This document shows, piece after piece, positions 1-6,032 of a stretch of DNA of 7,501 nucleotides; the stretch's first letter is position 1, and the number at the start of each line of letters is the position of its first letter. Under the pieces are notes generated by a model that had not been told where the DNA came from, did no database searches, and saw only the letters and a list, made by a program, of their open reading frames with translations. Location: contig CAYQTE010000132.1 of the NCBI GenBank assembly GCA_964420285.1, positions 1-7,501 of the forward strand. The letters are read 5' to 3'. This DNA is from CAYQTE01 sp964420285. Lineage in GTDB: Bacteria; Planctomycetota; Phycisphaerae; Tepidisphaerales; Tepidisphaeraceae. Made by a program: the position numbers and the translations under genes.

Positions 1-77
1 CGCCGGGGAATATCACGCTGGCCTAGCGGCCATCCGTCAACGGCGGCAAGTACGCGACGAAGTTTTCGGCGCAGGGA

Positions 78-106
78 TTCGGCGCGCGCTCGCCGGCGTG
101 TATAAT
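78..106 (+). promoter_or_regulatory. Candidate sigma-70-type promoter of the sedolisin/RTX gene
   Basis: A perfect TATAAT lies at 101-106, preceded by GTG. Seventeen bases upstream the -35 position (78-83, TTCGGC) matches TTGACA at only its first two bases, so the call rests on the -10 box. Transcription would start near 112-114 and give a leader of about 100 nt before the ATG at 216. The box overlaps an in-frame ATG at 105, which argues against that ATG as the start. Bases 1-77 show nothing else I can support. Confidence 0.45.
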
Positions 107-202
107 GATTCCGGCGTCGCGGCATGAAAATGCGATCGGGCGACCGAGCCTGGCCGTCGACGGCACAATCAAGGAGTCGAGTGCCCCTGGCACTGGTCCA
201 TC

Positions 203-208
203 GGAGGG
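203..208 (+). promoter_or_regulatory. Ribosome binding site that decides the start at 216
   Basis: GGAGGG lies 7 bases before the ATG at 216, a near-ideal Shine-Dalgarno match and spacing. The upstream in-frame ATG at 105 has no such site and sits on the TATAAT box, so 216 is the preferred start. Confidence 0.75.
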
Positions 209-215
209 ACATCGG

Positions 216-3200
216 ATGGGAAGTTTATTGCACCGTGGCCGCTGGGCTGATCGACGGGGCCGGAAAACTGGCCGGGCCGGCAACGCGGCCCGGCGGTGTT
301 GGCGAGCCGTCGCAGAAGCCCTCGAATCGCGACGCCTCCTCTCTTCCAACCTGATTTCCAATCCCGGCTTTGAATCGCAGTTGACCGACTGGACTGCCTC
401 CACCACCGCCGCCGCGTTCAGTATCGACACCAGCGATCCCCACACGGGCGCTAGCGATGCGATGGGCGTCGCCAACTCGGCCGCCGCGACCAACACCGTT
501 TACCAAAACCTCACCGGTCTTCTGGTTCCGAGCCAATCGTATACGCTCAGCGGCTTCATCCGCTCGCAGGATGTGCATGGCGGATCGGGGTTTGACATCA
601 CGCTGTCCTATGTGAATGGCTCGTTTGGCTCGCTGGCCGACGGCGCCATTGCCGGCGCGACCATCGGCCAGGTCACGGGCACAACCCCCTGGACGCAATA
701 CCAGGCGACGTTCACTTTGCCCACCAAGCCGGCCGACGCCACATCGCTGATCGTCTCCGCCCAGTTCGCCAATTCCACGGGAATTGCGTGGTTCGACGAT
801 CTGTCGCTCGCCGGCTCGGCCGCCGCGGTCACCGATCATCTGGTCTTCCGTCAGCCGCCGACCAACGTCGCCGCCGACGCCACAATCTGGCCCGCCGTCA
901 CCGTCGCCGTCGAAGATCCCAACGGCAACATCGTGACGGCTGACAGCACCAGCATCTCGATCGGCGTCAACAGCGGCCCCGGCGGTCTGGCCGGAACCAT
1001 CACACAGCCTGCCGTTAACGGCGTCGCGACATTCAACAACCTGGCGCTGGCAACGGCCGGCTCGTACACGCTGGCCGCCTCCGACGGTACAGACACCCCG
1101 GTGACCAGTGGCAACATCACGTCCACGACGCCGGCCAACGGTTTTCAGACGCCCTCGACTGTCCTTGTCAACGAGAATGCCGCCTACACCTTCTCCGCCG
1201 CGACGGGCGATCTCATCGCCCTGGTCGACGCCGGCGCATCGGGCACATTTTCCATAAGCGTCACCGCCACCGGCGGCACGTTCGCATTCTCAACAATGAC
1301 CGGCCTGAGCGTCATTTCCGGCGCCAACGGCTCCGCGGCGGTCGACGTCAGCGGCAGCTTGACGGCCCTGAACACGGCCTTGAGCGGCTCGACGTTTTCG
1401 CCGGCGGGCAACATGACCGGCTCGGCATCGCTGGCCTTTTCCGCGCACGGTCCCGCTTCGTTCACCGCCAGCTCAACGCTCGGCATGATCATCGGGCAAT
1501 CGCCCGCCCAGGTGCAGCGTGCCTACGGGTTCTCGCAGCTTTACGGGCAGGGCTATAGCGGCGCCGGCCAGACGATTGCGATTCTCGGCATCGACAACGA
1601 TCCGCATCTTCTGGCCGATATCGTCGCCTTTGACGAGCAATTTTCCATCGGCGCCAATCCCGCCTCGGCCGGCTTTCTCAGCGTGATCGATCAGAACGGC
1701 ACGGTCATCATCAAACAGGGCACTGTCGTGCAATCGGGCGGCAACAATCCCGACCAGACCAACCAGACCGACTTCGAGATCGACATCGACGTGGAATGGG
1801 CGCACGCGATCGCGCCGTCGGCCAATATCGTTGTCGTCGAGGCCGACGCCTCCAACCCGCAAATCGGCGTCAGCGGCTCCGACCTGGCGGAGGCCGCCAA
1901 CCAGTCGCCGGCGCTGGCGGCATCCCTCGGCCTGCCGTCGGCGGCCGTCGTCTCCTCCAGCTATGGCATCGGCCAGGAAACGTTCGACGAAACGACTTTC
2001 GACAGCAATTTCATCGAAGCGGGCGTGACTTTCGTCATGGCGGCGGGGGACACCTATAACGAAGTGCAATGGCCCTCCGTGTCCCCCGACGTGGTCTGCG
2101 TCGGCGGCACCGTCCTGACCCTCGGTTCCACCGGCGACTATCTCAACGAGATCGTCTGGAACAACGGCCTGGGCGGAACCGCCTTCGGCGCCAGTGCCGG
2201 ATATGAGCCGATTCCCTCCTTCCAGCAGGGCGTGAGCGGGATATCCGGATCGGATCGCGTGATGCCGGATGTGGCGTTCGCGGCCGATGGCTTTTATGCC
2301 TACAACACCAGCCAGGGCTGGTCCGACGGTTTCGGCACCAGTTTCGGCGCGCCGCAATGGTCCGCGCTTTTTGCACTGGCCGACCAGGTGCGGGCCTCGT
2401 CACTCAGCAGCGCCCAGGCTCTTGATGCCCTCTATGCGTCGCCCGCCAGCGATTACAATCTCGACACCGGCACCACCAGCGTCGCTTACAACGCCCAATG
2501 GGGCCTGGGCACGCCGCGGGCCAATGTCCTGGTGCCCGGCCTGACGCCACGGCTGAGCGTCAGCGCTCCGGCCAGCGCCACGGCCGGCACGCCGTTCTCC
2601 GTTACCGTCGATATCCTCGATCAGAGCGGCAACCCGCTGACCAGCGATGATTCCAGCATCACGCTGTCGGTGAGCAGTGGTCCGGGATCGCTCGGCGGTA
2701 CGCTCACTGTCGCCGCTCACAACGGAGTCGCCACGTTCTCGAACCTCACGCTGGACGAGGCCGGCACTTACACGCTGGCCGCTTCCGACGCTGCCGACAG
2801 CGCGCGCGTGGCCACGTCCGGCGGCATTTCGGTCGCGCCGTCCGCGGCGGGACAACTGCTCATCTCCCTGGCCTCTGGCACGTCCGTCGCCGCAGGCGCG
2901 ACTCTGCCATCGGTTGTCGTGAACATCGAGGACTCATTCGGCGATGTCATCGCCAGCGACAATTCGACCGTCACGCTTTCGCTTCGCACCGCCGGTGTGC
3001 TCACCGGTTCGACCGCCGTCTCCGCCGTCAGCGGCGTCGCCACCTTCAGCACCCTGGCGATCGACACCGCCGGTGCATTCACATTCGCCGCCACCGACAC
3101 GACCGATGGACTTGCCGGCAGCAATCCCGGCACATCGGTCGCCATCAACCCCGCCGCCCCGGCACAACTGGTCTTTGCGGTTTCTTCGGCCAGCGCCGCC

Positions 3201-4706
3201 GCGGGAGATACCCTCGCGCCGTCGCCCGTTGTCGATATCGAGGATACCTTCGGCAACATCGTCACCGGCGACAGCGCGGCCGTCACCATCTCGCTGACTC
3301 CCACCGCCACCGTTGCCGGCTCGACCTCCGTTCCCGCCACCAGCGGCGTCGCCACCTTCAGCGATGTCCAGATCGACACCACCGGAACCTACACTCTGGC
3401 GGCCGCCGATGTCGCCGACCACCTGAGCATCACCGGCCCGTCCCATTCCGTCACGATTACCCCCGGCACCCCCGCGAAACTGGTCTTCGCCACCGAGCCC
3501 ACCGGCGTCATCGCCGGCCATGACATTTCCCCCGCGATCGTCGTCAAGATCAAGGATGCTTTCGGGAATCTCGTCAACACCGATACCGACACCGTCGCCC
3601 TTGTCGTCGTCAGCGGCCCCGGTCCGCTTGGCGGCGCCACATCCGCCGGCGCCACTGGCGGCGTGGCCACTTTCGCCGGCGTACAGCTCACCACCGCCGG
3701 CAATTACACTCTGGCTGCCTCCGACGCCGCCGATGGCCTGAGCGGTTATAACTCCACCGGATTTGCCGTCGTCCCGGCCGCCGCCGCATCGCTGGCTTTC
3801 ACCACCCAGCCCACCGGCGGCTCGATCAATACCGCGCTGGCGGCCGTCGTCGTCAGCATCGAGGATTCCTACGGCAATCTCGTCAGCGGCGATGAATCAA
3901 ATGTGAGTGTATCCATCGCGTCCGGCCACGGCACCCTCACAGGCACTCTCACTGCCGCCGCCGTCAACGGCGTGGCCACGTTTGCCAATCTGCTTTTTAG
4001 CGCCGCCGGCACGTACACGCTGGCCGCCGCCGACAATGCCGACTCCCTGAGCGGATTTCTGTCGCCGGCCTTCAATATTCAGTCATCCGCCGCCCAACTG
4101 AGCAGCGGCCACCTGCTGGTCACCGGCACTTCCGGCGATGATGTCATCAGCCTGACGACCAGTGGAAACGACCTGATCATCACCATGAACTTGCAGGAGA
4201 TCGGCGTTTTCGCGCTGCCGCAGATAACGTCCATTGATGTCGAAGCCGGCGCCGGCAACGACTTTGTCTCGCTCGGCACCGGCGTTCCAGGCTCCAGTGT
4301 CCAGGGCGGCCCCGGCGATGACACCATCATGGGCGGGCCAGGCAACGACACGCTCGGCGGCGGGGCCGGCAATGACAGTATTGCAGGCGGCCCCGGCGAC
4401 GATTCGATCAAGGGCGGAGCGGGAGATGACACCCTCGCCGGCGGCAAAGGCAACGACACCCTCTTTGGCAGCCTCGGCAATGACCTCCTGCGCGGCGGAC
4501 TGGGTGACGATTCCCTCAATGGCGGCGCCGGCACCAACCAGCTCTACGGCGGCCAGGGCAACAACACGTTCTACTGCGTCAACGGAACCGACGACCAGAT
4601 TTTCGCCGGCGCCGCGACGAACGACAGTCTCATCTACGGCACCAACGACAATTACATCCTCGAAAGCGGCGCCATCCCGCCGGAGAACATATCGGTCGTC
4701 GCATGA
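216..4706 (+). CDS. Giant modular exoprotein: CBM-like, Ig-like repeats, sedolisin (S53) peptidase, RTX beta-roll
   Basis: This is a 1496-residue protein, probably a secreted or surface-bound calcium-dependent peptidase. Residues 1-44 are Arg-rich and end in LESRRLLS (36-43), a variant of the planctomycete LEPR-XLL motif. Residues 45-202 begin NLISNPGFE and resemble a CBM4/9-type jelly roll. Residues 207-303 are an Ig-like repeat and about 308-425 a cadherin-like repeat (SGANGSA, LNTALSG). Residues 429-777 are a sedolisin domain: it starts SPAQVQRAYGF, has Glu521 and Asp525 in the ExxxD pair before VEWAHAIAP, oxyanion-type Asp612 in AAGD, and nucleophile Ser709 in FGTSFGAP, and ends WGLGTP. 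Five Ig-like repeats follow (779-1293), then ten RTX nonapeptides (1364-1453). The family's usual N-terminal activation prodomain is not recognisable. The ATG at 216 is chosen for its strong ribosome binding site. Peptidase activity is inferred from intact catalytic residues; the substrate is unknown, and no type I secretion genes are in view. Confidence 0.93.
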   Translation: MGSLLHRGRWADRRGRKTGRAGNAARRCWRAVAEALESRRLLSSNLISNPGFESQLTDWTASTTAAAFSIDTSDPHTGASDAMGVANSAAATNTVYQNLTGLLVPSQSYTLSGFIRSQDVHGGSGFDITLSYVNGSFGSLADGAIAGATIGQVTGTTPWTQYQATFTLPTKPADATSLIVSAQFANSTGIAWFDDLSLAGSAAAVTDHLVFRQPPTNVAADATIWPAVTVAVEDPNGNIVTADSTSISIGVNSGPGGLAGTITQPAVNGVATFNNLALATAGSYTLAASDGTDTPVTSGNITSTTPANGFQTPSTVLVNENAAYTFSAATGDLIALVDAGASGTFSISVTATGGTFAFSTMTGLSVISGANGSAAVDVSGSLTALNTALSGSTFSPAGNMTGSASLAFSAHGPASFTASSTLGMIIGQSPAQVQRAYGFSQLYGQGYSGAGQTIAILGIDNDPHLLADIVAFDEQFSIGANPASAGFLSVIDQNGTVIIKQGTVVQSGGNNPDQTNQTDFEIDIDVEWAHAIAPSANIVVVEADASNPQIGVSGSDLAEAANQSPALAASLGLPSAAVVSSSYGIGQETFDETTFDSNFIEAGVTFVMAAGDTYNEVQWPSVSPDVVCVGGTVLTLGSTGDYLNEIVWNNGLGGTAFGASAGYEPIPSFQQGVSGISGSDRVMPDVAFAADGFYAYNTSQGWSDGFGTSFGAPQWSALFALADQVRASSLSSAQALDALYASPASDYNLDTGTTSVAYNAQWGLGTPRANVLVPGLTPRLSVSAPASATAGTPFSVTVDILDQSGNPLTSDDSSITLSVSSGPGSLGGTLTVAAHNGVATFSNLTLDEAGTYTLAASDAADSARVATSGGISVAPSAAGQLLISLASGTSVAAGATLPSVVVNIEDSFGDVIASDNSTVTLSLRTAGVLTGSTAVSAVSGVATFSTLAIDTAGAFTFAATDTTDGLAGSNPGTSVAINPAAPAQLVFAVSSASAAAGDTLAPSPVVDIEDTFGNIVTGDSAAVTISLTPTATVAGSTSVPATSGVATFSDVQIDTTGTYTLAAADVADHLSITGPSHSVTITPGTPAKLVFATEPTGVIAGHDISPAIVVKIKDAFGNLVNTDTDTVALVVVSGPGPLGGATSAGATGGVATFAGVQLTTAGNYTLAASDAADGLSGYNSTGFAVVPAAAASLAFTTQPTGGSINTALAAVVVSIEDSYGNLVSGDESNVSVSIASGHGTLTGTLTAAAVNGVATFANLLFSAAGTYTLAAADNADSLSGFLSPAFNIQSSAAQLSSGHLLVTGTSGDDVISLTTSGNDLIITMNLQEIGVFALPQITSIDVEAGAGNDFVSLGTGVPGSSVQGGPGDDTIMGGPGNDTLGGGAGNDSIAGGPGDDSIKGGAGDDTLAGGKGNDTLFGSLGNDLLRGGLGDDSLNGGAGTNQLYGGQGNNTFYCVNGTDDQIFAGAATNDSLIYGTNDNYILESGAIPPENISVVA
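834..1124 (+). other. Ig-like (Big-1-like) repeat placed before the peptidase domain
   Basis: Residues 207-303 of the exoprotein carry the pattern DHLVF, VAVEDPNGNIVTAD, SGPGGLAGTI, NGVATFNNL and AGSYTLAASD. The same order of motifs recurs in the five copies after the peptidase. This copy is separated from them by the cadherin-like and sedolisin domains, so the peptidase looks inserted into, or flanked by, a stalk of Ig-like modules. Such modules normally act as spacers or adhesive domains on the cell surface. Confidence 0.75.
1500..2546 (+). other. Sedolisin (peptidase family S53) domain
   Basis: This segment encodes exoprotein residues 429-777. Recognisable S53 landmarks in order are the SPAQVQRAYGF opening, SGAGQTIAIL, the Glu521...Asp525 pair followed by VEWAHAIAP, AAGD with Asp612, the VCVGGT strand, MPDVAFAADG, FGTSFGAP with Ser709, and a terminal WGLGTPRAN. 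Family members are serine-carboxyl endopeptidases that often work at acidic pH and bind calcium near the C-terminus. All three catalytic positions and the oxyanion Asp are present, so it is probably active. Its oxyanion loop, AAGDTYN, departs from the commoner SSGDSG type. Confidence 0.88.
2550..4094 (+). repeat. Five tandem Ig-like repeats, four starts exactly 312 nt apart
   Basis: Units begin at 2550, 2853, 3165, 3477 and 3789. The last four starts are each exactly 312 nt (104 codons) apart, the first spacing is 303 nt and the last unit is 306 nt. Each unit follows the order 'LVF', 'IEDSFGNxVxxD', 'SGPGxLxG', 'GVATF' and 'AGTYTLAASD'. A 21-base identical stretch occurs at 3030-3050 and again at 3342-3362. 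The array forms the stalk between the peptidase and the RTX domain. Confidence 0.85.
4305..4574 (+). repeat. Ten RTX calcium-binding nonapeptide repeats
   Basis: Ten consecutive 27-nt units encode GGxGxDxLx nonapeptides (residues 1364-1453), for example GGPGDDTIM, GGPGNDTLG and GGAGNDSIA. This is the hemolysin-type parallel beta-roll, where the Asp and Asn side chains bind calcium in alternating turns. The last two units are degenerate: TN and NN replace the usual ND or DD pair. RTX domains normally mark proteins exported by type I secretion and folding on exposure to extracellular calcium. A 43-residue tail follows, with no LPXTG or PEP-CTERM-like anchor that I can see. Confidence 0.93.
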
Positions 4707-4722
4707 CCACGCGCGTCGCGAG

Positions 4723-4751
4723 TTGTCCAGATTCATTATTTGCTGTAGAGT
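4723..4751 (+). promoter_or_regulatory. Candidate promoter of the repeat protein gene
   Basis: TTGTCC at 4723-4728 matches TTGACA at four of six positions. After a 17-base spacer, TAGAGT at 4746-4751 matches TATAAT at four of six. The start point would fall near 4758, almost on the ATG at 4761, so the transcript would be leaderless or nearly so. That fits the absence of a clear ribosome binding site before this ATG. The local sequence is AT-richer than its surroundings. This is inference from a motif match only. Confidence 0.35.
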
Positions 4752-4760
4752 TGCGAGCAA

Positions 4761-5534
4761 ATGAGTTGGACAAAAACAACGATCGTACAGGAACTGAAGC
4801 GCCTTCATCGCGCCCGCGCGGATATCTCCTACAACCACATGGCGAGCACGGCGCAATCGCTGGTGTCGGCGGCCGCGGTTCAGTTCGGCTCCTACCGCAA
4901 AGCCGTGGAACTGGCTGGCATTGACTACTTAAGTGTTCTCCGCCGGCCGCGATGGACTCGGCAGGCCATCATCAAGCTCATCAAGCAGGCCCGCCGAGGC
5001 GGCCAGGATTTGAACTGGGGCGCCGTCACCAAACGCCGCGACGAGCTGGGCAGGGCGGCTTTCGCCGCGACCCAGACGCGGCTCTTCGGCCGGTGGGATC
5101 GGGCCTTGCAGGCCGCCGGCCTCGACGCCGACGATGTCAGCCCCTATCGCCGCTGGAACAGGGAGACGATCCTGTTCGAGCTCAAATCCCGCCATCGTGA
5201 CGGGCAGGCCGTCAACAGCGGGGCGGTTCAGGCCGACGATCAGGGCCTTCACGCCGCCGCCATCCGCGCCTTTGGCAAATTCGACGCCGCACTGACGGCC
5301 GCCAATATCCCGCCCGATTCCGTCCGCCAGCGCAAATCGTGGTCCAAACCGCTGGTCGTTTCCTCGCTCAAAGCCCTGAAGAAATCCGGCGCCAACGTCT
5401 CCGATTCAGCCATGCGCCGCTCCGATCCCGCTCTGTATGGAGCCTCTGTGCGACTCTTCGGCACCTTCCCCGCCGCCCGCAAAGCCGCCGGTATTTCCTT
5501 CGTCCCCGGGCGACGAACAACCAAACCCGTCTGA
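4761..5534 (+). CDS. Four-copy homing-endonuclease-associated repeat protein, no nuclease domain
   Basis: This 257-residue protein consists of four similar units. Each begins with Trp followed by a basic helix (WTKTTIVQELK, WTRQAIIKLIK, WNRETILFELK, WSKPLVVSSLK) and ends with an FG(S/R/K/T)(Y/W/F) turn and an 'A..AAGI' helix. The Trp residues are 3, 65, 132 and 194; the Phe-Gly pairs start at 42, 109, 171 and 233. The pattern resembles the homing-endonuclease-associated repeat (HNH_repeat family), which accompanies HNH and intron-type endonucleases and is thought to bind DNA. No HNH or other catalytic motif is present, there is no cysteine, and no signal peptide or membrane segment is visible. 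The C-terminal tail is basic (PGRRTTKP). It starts 54 nt after the exoprotein stop on the same strand but may have its own promoter. DNA binding is inference; the coding call is firm. Confidence 0.85.
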   Translation: MSWTKTTIVQELKRLHRARADISYNHMASTAQSLVSAAAVQFGSYRKAVELAGIDYLSVLRRPRWTRQAIIKLIKQARRGGQDLNWGAVTKRRDELGRAAFAATQTRLFGRWDRALQAAGLDADDVSPYRRWNRETILFELKSRHRDGQAVNSGAVQADDQGLHAAAIRAFGKFDAALTAANIPPDSVRQRKSWSKPLVVSSLKALKKSGANVSDSAMRRSDPALYGASVRLFGTFPAARKAAGISFVPGRRTTKPV

Positions 5535-5551
5535 TACCTCGCCCTGGATCT

Positions 5552-5617
5552 TGTAGGGTCCGCACCGCGGACCACTTCTCAGTTGCTCGGCCAAAGGTCC
5601 GCAATGCGGACCCTACA
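5552..5617. repeat. REP/BIME-like pair of inverted GTAG-headed palindromes
   Basis: On the plus strand GTAG (5553-5556) is followed by GGTCCGC, a 3-base loop ACC, and GCGGACC (to 5573). A mirror copy runs from 5596 to 5616: GGTCCGC, AAT, GCGGACC, then CTAC. The outer arms TGTAGGGTCCGCA (5552-5564) and TGCGGACCCTACA (5605-5617) are perfect 13-base inverted repeats 40 bases apart. GTAG plus an adjacent palindrome, arranged as a head-to-head pair, is the classical layout of REP elements in a BIME, mobilised by RAYT (TnpA_REP) proteins. It lies between two convergent genes, the usual place for such elements, and could also help terminate or protect transcripts. There is no T-run, so a simple rho-independent terminator is less likely. 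No RAYT gene is in the window. Confidence 0.7.
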
Positions 5618-5663
5618 CGAATCGCTCAAGCAAAGGTCCAGAGGCAGTGGAGCAGTGATCTGT

Positions 5664-6029
5664 TCACAAGCGCCCGGGAATCCGGCATTCCGATGGATGC
5701 ACATGTTCGCGAACGATGCGCTCGGCCAATTCGACCCACGATTGCTCTTTCCCGACATCAAAAAGCAGCCCGTTGAAAATGGTGGAGGGCATATCGTCGA
5801 TATAGATATCCGGCTTGGGCAGGAACGCTTCAAAGAGGCCCGCGATTTCCAGCCGCTCGGCGATCTGCCGGCAATACTCCGCCCCGCCCGTCGACCATAA
5901 GAACAAGTGGCAGCCTGCGTCGAAGAGAACGCGCATCGCCCGCGCCGCGCCGGGAAGCGCGACACCCGCGTGGTCAACGAGCGTAAGGTCCACGTCAACA
6001 AAGATGTTCACATTGCGCATCTGCGGCAT
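5664..6029 (-). CDS. Small HAD-superfamily hydrolase
   Basis: This 121-residue protein has all four HAD motifs: DVDLT (Asp12 nucleophile, Asp14 acid/base, Thr16), a Ser in LWSTGG (Ser46), Lys72 in KPD, and the acidic IDD pair (Asp78, Asp79). It is short, with no cap domain, which suggests a large or protein-type substrate or a phosphatase acting with a partner. The substrate is not predictable from sequence. The ATG at 6029 is chosen because GAGGTG lies 4 bases upstream; an internal ATG at 6020 is less well placed. It begins only 3 nt after the lipA stop and its ribosome binding site is inside the last lipA codons, so it is probably translated by coupling to lipA. Its 3' end faces the REP-like pair. 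Bases 5618-5663 carry no gene that I can see. Confidence 0.85.
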   Translation of the reverse strand: MPQMRNVNIFVDVDLTLVDHAGVALPGAARAMRVLFDAGCHLFLWSTGGAEYCRQIAERLEIAGLFEAFLPKPDIYIDDMPSTIFNGLLFDVGKEQSWVELAERIVREHVHPSECRIPGRL

Positions 6030-6032
6030 GCT

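Noticed and set aside
105..215. Upstream in-frame ATG at 105 adding 37 residues to the exoprotein
   Set aside because: It overlaps a perfect TATAAT box and lacks a ribosome binding site, while the ATG at 216 has GGAGGG at ideal distance and places the LESRRLLS motif at the usual depth.
23..496. 157-residue minus-strand open frame under the start of the exoprotein
   Set aside because: It is antisense to the leader and a firmly coding frame, has low-complexity Arg/Ala/Pro content and no recognisable domain. High GC opens many such frames here.
1473..2357. 294-residue minus-strand frame opposite the sedolisin domain
   Set aside because: It consists of Gly/Arg/Asp-rich shadow sequence; the plus strand encodes an unmistakable peptidase over the same bases.
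4305..4574. 27-nt periodic array considered as a CRISPR-like or minisatellite repeat
   Set aside because: The period is the RTX nonapeptide; the units vary in sequence, lie in frame inside a coding region and have no constant repeat with unique spacers.
4703..4924. 73-residue frame whose ATG overlaps the exoprotein stop (ATGA)
   Set aside because: The ATGA overlap looks like coupling, but the frame runs out of register through the repeat protein, whose four-fold internal repeat proves the other frame.
5552..5617. Inverted repeats considered as terminal repeats of an insertion sequence
   Set aside because: Only 40 bases lie between the arms, with no room for a transposase and no target-site duplication seen; a REP pair fits better.
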